Below are positions 53,401 to 62,666 of a DNA stretch of 64,000 nt, one piece after another (position 1 is the stretch's first letter; every line of letters starts with the position of its first letter). The DNA lies in contig JAGQPX010000058.1 in assembly GCA_020426505.1 (NCBI GenBank), positions 62,001 to 126,000 on the forward strand, written 5' to 3'. The DNA is from Planctomycetaceae bacterium (GTDB lineage Bacteria; Planctomycetota; Planctomycetia; Planctomycetales; Planctomycetaceae). The notes beneath the pieces were generated by a model that did not search any database, had not been told where the DNA came from, and worked only from the letters and a program-made list of their open reading frames with translations. The position numbers and the translations under genes are program-made.

Positions 53401-55956
53401 TCAGTCACCTGTTGATTCGTTCGCGGTCACAGTCAGATTGTCGTAGAACAGTTCAGAGACTTTCGCGTCGCCGAAGAGGCCGGGGCTTCCCTGATGCTGG
53501 CCGGGGTCATCGGTACCGACGATCTGCCATTCTGCCGGTTCGTCCTCATCACGTTTCCAAACCTTGCCACGCAGAACGGCCTTGCCATCTTCCGTGGTCG
53601 TCTGGAACTTGAGTGTGTACCACGTATGCGCCTCCCACGTCAGCGGTGCATCCACCGCCATTCGCAACTGGGGAGTCCACGTGCGGATCTGTAGTTGCTG
53701 GTGAGTTCCCATCATTGTGAGCGTGTATCGCTGGCCAATGAGTCCAATGTCGGGGAGCGTACCGTCTCGATTAAAGCCGTAGACGTCCGCCTGAATGGTG
53801 TAGTCCTTCAGGGCGGGCGGTCCCATCCAACCCTGAGAGCGTGCTCCCTTGGGGATAGTCGAGATTTTGCACATCACTCCATTGCCGTCGATCTGCTTCT
53901 CACCTCGCGTGACTGCGAGTCGCGGCTCGGTCACAACTTGCTCGTCCACCGTGCGTTCCCAGGTGGACCAGTCAACTGTCGCCAGATAGCCCGCGTCGAC
54001 GAGTGCCTGCAGCGAGGCCCCCAGTTTCGACTGTGCCTCTTCGACAGTTTTGGGCTTATTGTTCGCACCGAGATCCAGGAAATCGAGCAGTGAGGTCCAG
54101 CCTTGCGCGGGAGTTGTGTCGTCGAATGTGGTCGACAGTCGAGCAAAGTTGACGAAGCCGCTTTGCAAGAAGATGTACAGTGCGGCGGCTTGAGGATCCG
54201 ACTCGTTGAGCGTTGACCAAAAATCATAGTCCAGGGGGATGTGCCGGTAGCGGGCACCGACCCAGGTCACAGGGATTTGTCCTTCGTCGAAGTCGAACGA
54301 CCAGTTCAGCGGTGGAACAATGCGAATACGCGCATGTCCTTCAACCCCTGAGACCGCAGCAGTCACCGTGATCGCTGTATGAGCTGCCGGATCGGACGTC
54401 GCCTGAAACACACCGTCCGGGCTCACCTCGCCCTGGCCGTCAACTGTGAATGTGACGTCGCCCGGTTTGGCAACGCCGATGTATTGTCCCGCAGCGTTGA
54501 ATAGTCTCACTTGAAGAGGCTGCCGCTGGTCTGGTGCCAGGAGTGATTCAACCGGAACGAGCTGCAATTGAGCAGGAATCTGATCGCTCTCACGCGGCGG
54601 CTCGGCGATCACAAGTTCTGTCGGCTCACCCTGCGGTTCGGCGTCAGCAAACCCGACGCAGTAGATTCCACTGCTGAGCGGAACGAACAGGTGCCCGTCT
54701 GCTGCAATGATCGACGCATTGGAATCCCCCCGGAGCCGCATCTTGTGCACGACTTCGACGCCTCCATCGTCGGTCGGCTTGAGCGTGTACCACACGCCGT
54801 TTTCGGTGATGGTGTAAATCTTACCGTCCGCAGAGAGAGGGCTGCTGCGCTGAACGCTTCCCAGACGTTCGAGTCCCAGTTCTTCACCCGATTCCGGATT
54901 TAGGATGTGTAGCTTGGCGCGATCATCGATCGCGTAGAGCTTGCCATCGACGAGCACGGGAGTGCTGCGACCGACAAACAGCTCTCTGGTTCTCCAGACT
55001 TCTCCTCGCGAGGTGATGTCTCCGTCGAGCGTCCCGTCGAGTGCGAACAGAGCCCCCATTTCCGTCGAGTCGAGGTTCTCCTCGGAGTGTCCGCCGTACA
55101 CGCGGTCACCGTCCACGAGTGGCGTCAGGTTGATCCCGCGACCGGACACATTGTACGTCCAGATGTTCTTGCCCGTGCGAGGTTGGAACGCGTAATAGGC
55201 CCCATCACCCGAGGCGAAGACCATGGCGGCCTGCCCATTGAATGAGGTGAAAACGGGCATGCTGTAAGTCGTGTCTTCGGGGAAGAGACGAGTGCCGGTA
55301 AACCACGCCGGTTGGCCATTGCGTTTGTCGAAAGCGATGAACCTGTGTGCGGGCTTTGCCATCTCGCCCCATCCAATGACGACCGCTGAGATGATCACGT
55401 TGTTCTCGAAGACGACCGGGAAGTTGGTCCGCCCCCCATAGGTACTCAGCAGGCCGTATTCTTCGTGCAGTGAATGTTCCCACTTGATCTCCCCCGTTTC
55501 GCCGTCCATGCAGCGGAACAAGCCACAAACCCCGAGAGCAAACACGTCACCGGATTCGGGGTCGCCAACAACCGACGACCAACCGACACGTTCGGCCGGC
55601 ACATCCGAAAGATAGACCGGAAACATCTGCTCCCACTTGTCCTCCCCTGTTGCTGCGTCGAGACAAACGAGCTTCTCACTATCTTGAGGGGTGCCCGCTT
55701 CATGACGGACGAGAGTGTAGAGCAGCCCGTTCATCACAATCGGGGTCGAACGAGTGCCGAGGTCTTCTCGTTTCCAGATCAGGTTGCTCCCTTCCCCACC
55801 TTTCGGATTCCATTCGTCCGGGAGATTCGTGAGAGGCGACTGGCCGTTCATCATCGGGCCGCGCCAGTTGGGCCAGTCGAAGTCGCCGGCTGCGACAAGG
55901 TTAACTGACAACATTCCTGACAAGACAACTGTCGACAAAGCGAGGAAGCGAGTCAT
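53401..55956 (-). CDS. Secreted PQQ-type propeller with Ig-like and ConA-like C-terminus
   Basis: The ATG at 55956 starts a signal peptide (MTRFLALSTVVLSGMLSVN), giving 851 residues. Residues ~20-450 are propeller blades (DFDWPNWRGPMMNGQSPL, LDAATGEDKWEQ, FDKRNGQPAWFTG). Next come an Ig-like segment (PGDVTFTVDGQGEVSPDGVF), a helical part and a C-terminal jelly roll resembling DUF1080/LamG-type glycan-binding domains (YTIQADVYGFNR, WYTLKFQTTTEDGKA). A role in binding or processing polysaccharides outside the cell is likely but unproven. The propeller at 51560 lies ~150 bases downstream. Confidence 0.88.
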   Translation of the reverse strand: MTRFLALSTVVLSGMLSVNLVAAGDFDWPNWRGPMMNGQSPLTNLPDEWNPKGGEGSNLIWKREDLGTRSTPIVMNGLLYTLVRHEAGTPQDSEKLVCLDAATGEDKWEQMFPVYLSDVPAERVGWSSVVGDPESGDVFALGVCGLFRCMDGETGEIKWEHSLHEEYGLLSTYGGRTNFPVVFENNVIISAVVIGWGEMAKPAHRFIAFDKRNGQPAWFTGTRLFPEDTTYSMPVFTSFNGQAAMVFASGDGAYYAFQPRTGKNIWTYNVSGRGINLTPLVDGDRVYGGHSEENLDSTEMGALFALDGTLDGDITSRGEVWRTRELFVGRSTPVLVDGKLYAIDDRAKLHILNPESGEELGLERLGSVQRSSPLSADGKIYTITENGVWYTLKPTDDGGVEVVHKMRLRGDSNASIIAADGHLFVPLSSGIYCVGFADAEPQGEPTELVIAEPPRESDQIPAQLQLVPVESLLAPDQRQPLQVRLFNAAGQYIGVAKPGDVTFTVDGQGEVSPDGVFQATSDPAAHTAITVTAAVSGVEGHARIRIVPPLNWSFDFDEGQIPVTWVGARYRHIPLDYDFWSTLNESDPQAAALYIFLQSGFVNFARLSTTFDDTTPAQGWTSLLDFLDLGANNKPKTVEEAQSKLGASLQALVDAGYLATVDWSTWERTVDEQVVTEPRLAVTRGEKQIDGNGVMCKISTIPKGARSQGWMGPPALKDYTIQADVYGFNRDGTLPDIGLIGQRYTLTMMGTHQQLQIRTWTPQLRMAVDAPLTWEAHTWYTLKFQTTTEDGKAVLRGKVWKRDEDEPAEWQIVGTDDPGQHQGSPGLFGDAKVSELFYDNLTVTANESTGD

Positions 55957-56177
55957 CGTGTGTACTCGTGTGTGAAAGGAGGCAGCGTCAGACATCGGTC
56001 GACACGGCTCGGAGGGAGGCAGGTGATGACGGTTCGAGGCAGGCTCACAGGTATCCGTCAGCATCTACGATATACGAGCGCCGCAGGCCGGACAAGGATC
56101 GCATCGCGGCGCAGCAAAACAGCCCGCTTCGAGGGGACCGAGACGGGCTGTTGCAAAGTTCGATCACCGGTTCGTGA

Positions 56178-56372
56178 TCACGGGAGGGCAGATCCGCCTT
56201 CGGGTTTGCCGATGTCATCGGCCTCACCTGGATCGGCTGTCGCTCCAGCCGGGGCAGCGGTCTCTCCCCCGGTCGGGGCGGCAGACTGATCTGCACAGCC
56301 CATCATGGCCATCGGCAAAGCGAGAACAGCAATCATCGTGATGATCGAACAAAGTTGTTTGCAGCAACGCAT
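56178..56372 (-). CDS. Small lipoprotein
   Basis: The ATG at 56372 gives 64 residues: a signal peptide with lipobox MMGC (LALPMAMMGCADQ) and a short Ala/Gly/Pro-rich tail. GAGGAG lies upstream, and a good promoter lies at 56391-56418. Such short lipoproteins are common in planctomycetes and have no known function. It is expected in the envelope. Confidence 0.75.
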   Translation of the reverse strand: MRCCKQLCSIITMIAVLALPMAMMGCADQSAAPTGGETAAPAGATADPGEADDIGKPEGGSALP

Positions 56373-56390
56373 TGAGCGAAATCTCCTCAA

Positions 56391-56418
56391 ATTATATTTT
56401 TTGAAAATCGGCTGTAAG
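56391..56418 (-). promoter_or_regulatory. Sigma-70-like promoter of the small lipoprotein
   Basis: On the minus strand CTTACA (56418-56413) and a consensus TATAAT (56396-56391) are 16 bases apart, close upstream of GAGGAG and the ATG at 56372. The region is unusually AT-rich for this window. Confidence 0.65.
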
Positions 56419-56449
56419 GTTTTCTTCAGCCACTCGTATTTTGTGTGAG

Positions 56450-56589
56450 GACGGTTGACGTTGCAACCGTCTGGCCGGGGTGGACAGGACGTCAAACCCT
56501 GAAAAACGGATGTTTCAGCGACATTGAGGTCGCCCCCGGCACACTGACTGGCGGAAGCCCCTCACGGATGACGGGCTTCGCCAGTTTTT
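56450..56589 (+). ncRNA. Candidate structured leader / attenuator RNA
   Basis: Three hairpins lie in series on the plus strand: 56450-56456 with 56465-56471 (GACGGTT/AACCGTC), 56499-56504 with 56513-56518 (CTGAAA/TTTCAG), and a strong GC-rich one from 56547 to 56585. The last pairs ACTGGCG and AAGCCC with GGGCTT and CGCCAGT, has one bulged base, and is followed by five T. The ORF with an AGGAG site starts 23 bases later at 56612. It could be an attenuator, or the end of a short RNA. No known riboswitch class recognised. Confidence 0.45.
56547..56589 (+). terminator. Intrinsic terminator
   Basis: A 13-pair stem with one bulge (arms 56547-56560 and 56573-56585) is followed at once by TTTTT (56585-56589). 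It lies upstream, not downstream, of the ORF at 56612, so it would end a short transcript or control readthrough. Confidence 0.8.
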
Positions 56590-56611
56590 CCTCTTCCCGC
56601 AGGAGACGCTC

Positions 56612-56830
56612 ATGGTCCGCACCGCCCGTTTCGCCTTCGACAACCCTCGCGGCCCCGATCACCTTCGACTCGACGACCCGTTCGATGAAGACAATGACCC
56701 CTTGTACGAAGCACCATTCTCCGCCGGCGACGAGTTGCCGACCGCACAAACGAGAGACGAACGGCCTCGATCAAACGGATCAAGGAAGAAGCCCGGCTCA
56801 CGACCTGATGAAGGAAACCGGGCCGCATAA
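56612..56830 (+). CDS. Small hypothetical protein (72 aa) behind the leader
   Basis: The ATG at 56612 has AGGAG six bases upstream, an ideal spacing. The product is very polar: an acidic first half (LRLDDPFDEDNDPLYEAP) and a basic end (SNGSRKKPGSRPDEG). No membrane helix or known domain is visible. Other strands also have open frames here, so coding is likely but not certain. Confidence 0.5.
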   Translation: MVRTARFAFDNPRGPDHLRLDDPFDEDNDPLYEAPFSAGDELPTAQTRDERPRSNGSRKKPGSRPDEGNRAA

Positions 56831-56888
56831 ACCCGAAGCCTTAGACAGTCGCCACAACGTACCGAACTCACATGATCACTCGATGAGC

Positions 56889-56918
56889 CTCTCCGTGCCT
56901 CGGTGTCTCCGTGGTGAA
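56889..56918. repeat. Dispersed intergenic repeat-like segment
   Basis: This 30-base stretch (centre GTGTCTCCGTGGTGAA) resembles a short sequence that I recall being scattered between genes in many bacterial genomes. It lies between two small ORFs and should not be read as the N-terminus of the second. Confidence 0.4.
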
Positions 56919-56981
56919 TCCGTGAGTCACGAATTCCCGATCGACAAACAGCTTCGATCTCAACTCAACAAGCGACCACCA

Positions 56982-57155
56982 ATGCCCACACCCGAAATCC
57001 GCAAACAGATCTCGATCTTCGTCCCCATCTCCGACTGGAAGGCTATCCGACAGGAGGCAGCCCGCAAGCGCATCCCGATGACCGAACTCTGTCGCCAATG
57101 GATGCACCCGTCACTGACGAAACTGCGGGAACAAATGCAAAACCGTGCGGCATGA
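56982..57155 (+). CDS. Small ribbon-helix-helix-like protein (57 aa)
   Basis: The frame is open from 56445, but the upstream part crosses the leader and the repeat segment, so I use the ATG at 56982. The sequence KQISIFVPISDWKAIRQEA followed by IPMTELCRQWM has the strand-helix-helix look of ribbon-helix-helix DNA-binding proteins. It may be a small regulator or antitoxin-like protein; no toxin gene is adjacent. No clear ribosome-binding site is seen. It converges on the DUF255 gene. Confidence 0.55.
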   Translation: MPTPEIRKQISIFVPISDWKAIRQEAARKRIPMTELCRQWMHPSLTKLREQMQNRAA

Positions 57156-57184
57156 AGGACGGAGCAGACGTCATGGGAGGGCGC

Positions 57185-59353
57185 TCACGCGCCACTGATG
57201 GCAGACAGCAACTCATCCAACGACGTCACCGGAGGTCCACAGGTCATGTCAAGGCAAACGTATGCAGTTGTCTGGCCATCAAGAGCTGTGCGCCCTGCGA
57301 GATGCGGAGGAATCACATGCGGCAGTTGCTCATCGGTCACATTGGCTGCTCGCCGGAACACGACCTTGTTCGGCAGGAAGCGTTGATGAACGGCTGCTAA
57401 CCACTCATCACCGACCGACGAGTCGTCGCCGTCCACGATCACAATCTCCAACGACGGACCGATCAGTGCATCGACGGCAAGCAATCCCTGACCGGACGCT
57501 CGTGGATGCTGACTCATCAACCCGGAGAACGACTCCAATGTCAGCCGTCCGCGTTCGACCAACTCAACGTCCCCGGTCAGACGGCCCAACTGCACGAGGG
57601 CAGTCGCCGCCTGAGCGCTGCCGGAGGGCGTCGCGTTGTCCTGCGAATCCTTGGTGCGTGTGATGAGTTGCTCATGATCGTGAGAAGTGAAGTAGAACCC
57701 GCCGCCGTCTTCGTCCGCAAAACGCTCGACCATATGCGTTGCGAGCTCCCGCGCGTTCACGAGGTGACGCGGATCGAACGTCGCCTGATAGAGATCACAC
57801 AATCCACTGATGAAGGCCGCGTAGTCATCCAGATACGCATTGAATCTCGCCCGCCCATCCTTGAACGAATGCAAAAAAAACGATTCATCGTTTCGCATAT
57901 TTCCCAAAACGAAATCGACCGCCCGCACGGCAGCCTCAGCGTACCGCGTCTCTCCCAAGACCTGCGATGCCTTCGCCATCGCCGAGATCATCCACCCGTT
58001 CCACGAGACGAGCACCTTATCATCCCGTCCGGGATTGACCCGGTGCTCACGAGCCTCGAACAGCGTTTGACGACATCGCGCGAGTATGTCCGCCAGATCG
58101 TCCGGGGCCAGATCGAGCACACGGGCCGCTTCGTCGTGCGGCTTCGGCCGGTTGAGAATCGTGTTCCCCTCCCAGTTGCCTCCGGGCGTCACGTCGTAGG
58201 CGTACTTGAACCTGTCCGCGTCGGCATCGGGAAGCAGCTCATCAATCTCCGCTTCGCTCCAGACGAAATACTTGCCCTCTTCCCCCTCACTGTCCGCATC
58301 CTGCGTCGCGTAGAACCCGCCCTCCGGCTGATCCATTTCCCGCAATACGTAGTCGAGCGTCTCCCGCACCACAGCGAACGGCCATGGCTCAGCCGATCCA
58401 TCACTTTGCATCGCCTGACCAAGCTCCAGATACGCCGGCACCAGCAACGCATTGTCGTACAGCATCTTCTCGAAGTGCGGCACCAGCCAGCGGGCATCGG
58501 TCGAGTAACGATGGAATCCGCCGCCCAAGTGATCGTAAATGCCGCCGCGTGCCATCTTGTCGAGAGTCAGTGTGACGACATCAAGTGCCTCTGACGCCTC
58601 CCGTGCCACTGCTTCGGCAGCGTGACCGCTGGCAATCTCAGTACGCGCATCCCCAGCCGAAGCAGTGCCACCGAATCGCTTCCAGCATCTGAGCAGCACC
58701 CGCACATCCATCGGATGCGGAAACTTCGGAGCCCCGCCGAATCCACCATGCCTGCGGTCAGCCGACTTGAGCAACTCGTACATCGCATTCCGCAGCACGC
58801 TCTCGTTCAGAGCCGACCGCTCAAACGCCGGTGCCGCCATTCGATTGACGGCCTCGACCAGCGAGGTCGCACTTGTTGTGACTTCATCCCGGCTGTCGGT
58901 CCAGACCTCGTGAATCTTCAACAGAATCTCACGAAACCCTGGCATGCCCATGCGTGACGTCGGCGGCCAATACGTCCCGCCATAGAATGGACGTTTGTCC
59001 GGAGTGAGAAACACCGACATCGGCCACCCGCCCCGCTGCGTCATCAGCTGCACAGCGGACATGTAAATCTGATCAACATCCGGCCGTTCCTCGCGATCGA
59101 CCTTGATGTTGATGAAGTGCTCGTTCATGAGAGCCGCGATTTCATCACTCTCAAAACTCTCATGCTCCATCACATGACACCAGTGACACGCACTGTACCC
59201 CACCGACAAAAACACCGGCTTGTCCTGCTCCACCGCCAGCGCGAACGCCTCCTCCCCCCACGGATGCCAGTCCACCGGGTTATACGCATGCTGGAGGAGG
59301 TACGGACTCGACTCGTCGATGAGGCGATTCGGTTTCCCTGGAGACTGTGTCAT
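57185..59353 (-). CDS. DUF255 thioredoxin-domain protein (YyaL/SSP411 family)
   Basis: The 722-residue protein has the family layout. An N-terminal thioredoxin-like domain carries [17 protein letters not shown], a redox motif in [11 protein letters not shown] and [16 protein letters not shown] long (alpha/alpha)6 barrel follows, with [17 protein letters not shown] and [11 protein letters not shown]. Human SPATA20 and B. subtilis YyaL are relatives; the reaction is unproven, with a sugar-epimerase-like barrel suggested. The ATG at 59353 follows an in-frame GTG. It is probably cytosolic, as no signal peptide is visible. Confidence 0.94.
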   Translation of the reverse strand: MTQSPGKPNRLIDESSPYLLQHAYNPVDWHPWGEEAFALAVEQDKPVFLSVGYSACHWCHVMEHESFESDEIAALMNEHFINIKVDREERPDVDQIYMSAVQLMTQRGGWPMSVFLTPDKRPFYGGTYWPPTSRMGMPGFREILLKIHEVWTDSRDEVTTSATSLVEAVNRMAAPAFERSALNESVLRNAMYELLKSADRRHGGFGGAPKFPHPMDVRVLLRCWKRFGGTASAGDARTEIASGHAAEAVAREASEALDVVTLTLDKMARGGIYDHLGGGFHRYSTDARWLVPHFEKMLYDNALLVPAYLELGQAMQSDGSAEPWPFAVVRETLDYVLREMDQPEGGFYATQDADSEGEEGKYFVWSEAEIDELLPDADADRFKYAYDVTPGGNWEGNTILNRPKPHDEAARVLDLAPDDLADILARCRQTLFEAREHRVNPGRDDKVLVSWNGWMISAMAKASQVLGETRYAEAAVRAVDFVLGNMRNDESFFLHSFKDGRARFNAYLDDYAAFISGLCDLYQATFDPRHLVNARELATHMVERFADEDGGGFYFTSHDHEQLITRTKDSQDNATPSGSAQAATALVQLGRLTGDVELVERGRLTLESFSGLMSQHPRASGQGLLAVDALIGPSLEIVIVDGDDSSVGDEWLAAVHQRFLPNKVVFRRAANVTDEQLPHVIPPHLAGRTALDGQTTAYVCLDMTCGPPVTSLDELLSAISGA

Positions 59354-59470
59354 CACTCATCCATTCCAATGCTTGATTCGCGACGCATCGCAGATGCGAC
59401 AAACTGAAAACACATACAACGAAGGGTCAACACGTTTGCAGTCTGTCAACCATCGATCTCAGCGACTTCG

Positions 59471-59680
59471 TCAGGGAATGATGCCAACAAGTTTGAGGAC
59501 CGGCCAGTATGCCATACGCAATGCGTCGATCAGCCATTTGGGCGAGTGAGAATAGACGAACATGGTCCCAAAGACTTGTTCGTCCACAAAGACGGCGACT
59601 GCAAATCCCACGTAGAGAACGACCACCAACAGAACGGCAGGAAGGACGAGACTCGTTTCAGATTTTTCGCGGTCTGCCAT
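59471..59680 (-). CDS. Small membrane protein
   Basis: The 69-residue protein has one strong membrane helix (LVLPAVLLVVVLYVGFAVAVF) and a second, amphipathic stretch near the end (LRMAYWPVLKLVGIIP). It starts 12 bases after the stop of the BRCT-MerR-TPR gene on the same strand, so both are probably on one mRNA. No family is recognised. Confidence 0.65.
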   Translation of the reverse strand: MADREKSETSLVLPAVLLVVVLYVGFAVAVFVDEQVFGTMFVYSHSPKWLIDALRMAYWPVLKLVGIIP

Positions 59681-59692
59681 TGGTCCAACCGT

Positions 59693-60934
59693 TCAAATCT
59701 CAGATTGCAGATTTGCAAGCCGCTGCCGTGCTGTGTCAGCCCATGGGCCACGGGAGTCGTGTTCGAGGTACGTCTGCCAATGGTCGACCGCCTCGTCGGC
59801 GCGGCCCATCTCGTAGAGGGTCTCGGCCCGGTGATAGTGGGCGTCCGCGTAGTCCGCATGCACATCGAGGGCGATGTCGAATGCATCAAGAGCTGACTCC
59901 AACTGGCCCAGTTCCTGATGCACGCAGCCGACCTGGGTCCATGCTTCGAGGTACTCGTGGTCAATCTCAGCAGCGACGTAATACCGCTCCAGTGCTGCCC
60001 GCGTGTGTTTCTGCCGGTAAAGACACTCAGCCAGATGAAAGTGCACCTCCGGATTGTCCGGCTCGGTCATCAGGCTGAGTCGGAACGACTCGATCGCCGC
60101 GTCGACCTCGCCGTCGACATACAGTCTGCAGCCTTCGACAAACCAGTCACGTGCTGACCAGTGTTCGGACTCGACCTTCCGTAGAAACGGGACCGAGGCC
60201 TGATCATCGTCCGAAGAGGTGTCGCCCGTCGTGATGTCGTCATGTGTTGACTCAAAGTCAAATAACCGCTGCCCGCTGCTCGGCGTGACATACCCATGCT
60301 CATCACGAACAACGACATGGTGATCGCGTTCCAGTAATTCCAGTTGTTCGAGCGGTCGTTCGCCCGCTCCCAGGTGTGCAGGCAGGTTCCGCAGGCTGCG
60401 TTCGATCTCCACTCGCGGCACGCCTGCTTCAAGCAACTGCGACAGCCGGCGAGCTCCGTTGACTTCGCGGAAGTCGAAGTGCGGCAGCCGATAGATCTTC
60501 TGCACCGGTCGAATTAACCCGGCTCGCTCCCAGCCGCGAATCACGTGCACGGGAACATCCAGCAACCGGCTGAGCATGGCCGGCGTGTACAACCTTCGCA
60601 CTTCGTCTCGACACTCGGACAGCCCCACGAGATGCAGAAAGTCCGCTTCGTTGACGATGCGGATGTTGGCCCCCTCCGCATTCCGCTGTGTCACCTGTTG
60701 CAACTTGACAGACGGCTGTCCATCCTCCTCCAGCGGCCAACCTTCCTCACCGACCACGAGCATCGTCGTCTGCCCGCTCACATGCTCGGTCGCCTCACCC
60801 CCGTGCTGGACGACAACCTCAGCCGCCTGAGCATGCGTCATGGCCCCCAACGTACCAGTGAACGTCACCCGCTCCCCCTGCAAAGGAAGCGAACTGGAAA
60901 TCTCCGGAACGGACGAAGTGGCTGATTCAGACAT
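59693..60934 (-). CDS. BRCT-MerR-TPR fusion protein
   Basis: The ATG at 60934 gives 413 residues; the longer open frame would read through repeat DNA. Residues ~18-105 form a BRCT domain (GERVTFTGTLGAMTHAQAAEVV, GGEATEHVSGQTTMLVVG). Residues ~112-190 form a MerR-type winged helix (YTPAMLSRLLDVPVHVIRGWERAGLI). Four or so TPR units follow from ~262 (AIESFRLSLMTEPDNPEVHF, ALERYYVAAEIDHEYLEAW). BRCT and TPR parts bind other macromolecules, MerR binds DNA. It may be a regulator or DNA-associated scaffold. All Cys-type metal ligands of metal-sensing MerR proteins are absent. Confidence 0.9.
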   Translation of the reverse strand: MSESATSSVPEISSSLPLQGERVTFTGTLGAMTHAQAAEVVVQHGGEATEHVSGQTTMLVVGEEGWPLEEDGQPSVKLQQVTQRNAEGANIRIVNEADFLHLVGLSECRDEVRRLYTPAMLSRLLDVPVHVIRGWERAGLIRPVQKIYRLPHFDFREVNGARRLSQLLEAGVPRVEIERSLRNLPAHLGAGERPLEQLELLERDHHVVVRDEHGYVTPSSGQRLFDFESTHDDITTGDTSSDDDQASVPFLRKVESEHWSARDWFVEGCRLYVDGEVDAAIESFRLSLMTEPDNPEVHFHLAECLYRQKHTRAALERYYVAAEIDHEYLEAWTQVGCVHQELGQLESALDAFDIALDVHADYADAHYHRAETLYEMGRADEAVDHWQTYLEHDSRGPWADTARQRLANLQSEI

Positions 60935-61007
60935 CACAGGCTCAGAGAGAGAACGCGCAACCCAGCATACCGCGCGGCTCCCCACGTCTGTAGTGTCCGC
61001 AAGTCTT

Positions 61008-61030
61008 CCCTCTCCCCCGGAGGGAGAGGG
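61008..61030. repeat. Palindromic repeat CCCTCTCCC/GGGAGAGGG
   Basis: Bases 61008-61016 pair with 61022-61030 around a 5-base loop. The element and the sequence after it resemble a short dispersed repeat often found between genes of GC-rich bacteria. It lies between two minus-strand genes. Confidence 0.6.
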
Positions 61031-61101
61031 ACAGATTCTGAGCGTCAGCGAAGAATCAGGGTGAGCGGGGAGCGCCGCTGGGGCTGGCATACAACCGATG
61101 C

Positions 61102-62415
61102 TCACTCATGTCCAGAGACATGCACACGATCCGCGAACTCACCCTCAATCAGTATCTCGCGATTCTCGCCGATCAACACATTGTCTCGAATCACGATGTT
61201 AGACAGGTCGTCATTCGTCTCCACAAGGATTGCAGCAATCTGCGACGCATCGGTCTCAATGATGTTGTCCGCGATCAGATAATGTTCTGTCGGGGACCCC
61301 GACGGATCGTGTCCCGCTTCGTTGACGGTGATGTTCGCATTCCAGATGCGACGCGGCTCAATGTTGTTCGGCTTGCGACCGTTGAGACGAAATAGATTAT
61401 CCGTGATCACACAGCGACGACTGTCCGGAATCCACAGCCCCTCGCGACCGCTCCCTTCGATCGTGCATCCGACCAGCGTGCAGGCTTCGCTGCCCCGTTC
61501 GATGGTCACGCCACGTGAGCCGTTGTTGCGGATGACACAATTCGTCGCCAGCACATGCTCGCAGCCTTCGAGGAAATAGCCCCCCATCTTCGAGCGGTCG
61601 ACTCGGTTGTCGCTGAAGTGACCATTCGTGCAATGATAGAAGTGGGTGCCATCCGAGCGTGACCTCGAGAACCGGCACCCCCGCACGACGAAGTCTTCCA
61701 CGTAATAGAACGCCACCGACCCCTGATCCTCACGCGCGCTTCCCTTCTCCGGTCCGTGCAGTTCGCCCTTTGGAGCCTGATAGTCGCCGTACACGTTGCA
61801 ACAGTTGTCGATGATCGTGTCCACCACCCAGATATCACGAGGAGGTGTCTCACCATCGACACCGAAGATACCGACTCCGTTACTCGTGAGATCCCGCACA
61901 TGCATGTCCTGCACGCGAATCCGCTCACACGTTCCTGTCAAATAGACCCCCCGCACATTCACACCCGACTTCCACACATCGTTCCGTCCGACAATTTCTC
62001 CGCCGACAAACGTCACGTCATGCACGTCCTCTCCCACAAACGTCTGCCCATCGGCTTCGATCTCTTCCGTCCACACAAACCTCGCACCCCGCAACTCCAA
62101 TGTCAGCCCCGAATGCACCTGCAACCCCGCCGGATCGTCGAGCAGATAGGTCATCGGAGGAAAGACGACATTGCGACCCATCTCTTCCGCCACGTCCATC
62201 GCCGCCTGCAACTGAGGCTGATAACAAACCGAGCCGTCCCGCACGTGAGGGTCGGGCAGATGCGTGGTGACATCGACCATAGCGTTTGAGTTGGCCGGTT
62301 CGTCTCCTCCGCTCGCGGTGGCTACCGCAAGGACCAGAGAGGCAAATGCCATCGCAGTGACGGATGAGGCCCCTGATCGCAGAGGATGCAAACCGTATCG
62401 GAGAGAGATGTTCAT
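61102..62415 (-). CDS. Secreted right-handed beta-helix protein
   Basis: The ATG at 62415 follows GAGAGTG and starts a signal peptide region (AMAFASLVLAVATASGG), giving 437 residues. The body has successive helix coils: DVHDVTFVGGEIVGRND, RIRVQDMHVRDLTSNGVGIF, EDFVVRGCRFSRSRSDGTHF and CVITDNLFRLNG. This is the pectin-lyase-like fold of Pel/PbH1 proteins. Catalytic residues are not clear, so it may be a lyase, an epimerase or only a binding protein for polysaccharides outside the cell. Confidence 0.88.
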   Translation of the reverse strand: MNISLRYGLHPLRSGASSVTAMAFASLVLAVATASGGDEPANSNAMVDVTTHLPDPHVRDGSVCYQPQLQAAMDVAEEMGRNVVFPPMTYLLDDPAGLQVHSGLTLELRGARFVWTEEIEADGQTFVGEDVHDVTFVGGEIVGRNDVWKSGVNVRGVYLTGTCERIRVQDMHVRDLTSNGVGIFGVDGETPPRDIWVVDTIIDNCCNVYGDYQAPKGELHGPEKGSAREDQGSVAFYYVEDFVVRGCRFSRSRSDGTHFYHCTNGHFSDNRVDRSKMGGYFLEGCEHVLATNCVIRNNGSRGVTIERGSEACTLVGCTIEGSGREGLWIPDSRRCVITDNLFRLNGRKPNNIEPRRIWNANITVNEAGHDPSGSPTEHYLIADNIIETDASQIAAILVETNDDLSNIVIRDNVLIGENREILIEGEFADRVHVSGHE

Positions 62416-62438
62416 CAGCACGCACTCTCGTTGTTCAA

Positions 62439-62666
62439 TCAAGTTCGTTTCGCCAGATACAGTTCTGTTCGGTACTGCATCGTAACGAACCCGACTTTTG
62501 CATGCTCGTTGAACAACTCACGCAATCGACAGAGGAGTGCATCCAACTCTGGTCCGGAGTTCGGCACGTATGACGCACTCGTGGCAACAACACCGTCTAC
62601 GATTCTTAACGATCCAACATCCCAATTTCGACCGTCCCCCAGCGTCGCCACGTGTAATACAGCCAC
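62439..62666 (-). CDS. Possible small ORF overlapping two genes
   Basis: A 75-codon frame from a GTG at 62666 overlaps the 3' end of the membrane-protein gene by 61 bases. Its middle (SGPELDALLCRLRELFNEHAKVG) looks protein-like. It lacks a ribosome-binding site and has no recognised family; it may be a remnant or noncoding. Confidence 0.25.
   Translation of the reverse strand: MAVLHVATLGDGRNWDVGSLRIVDGVVATSASYVPNSGPELDALLCRLRELFNEHAKVGFVTMQYRTELYLAKRT

Noticed and set aside
56445-56981. N-terminal extension of the ribbon-helix-helix-like ORF
   Set aside because: The extension would translate the hairpin leader and the dispersed repeat; only the part from 56982 looks protein-like.
59694-59715. 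Inverted repeat CAAATC/GATTTG resembling the hairpin at 28067
   Set aside because: It is short, falls inside the end of the TPR gene, and the match to 28067 is limited to a few bases.
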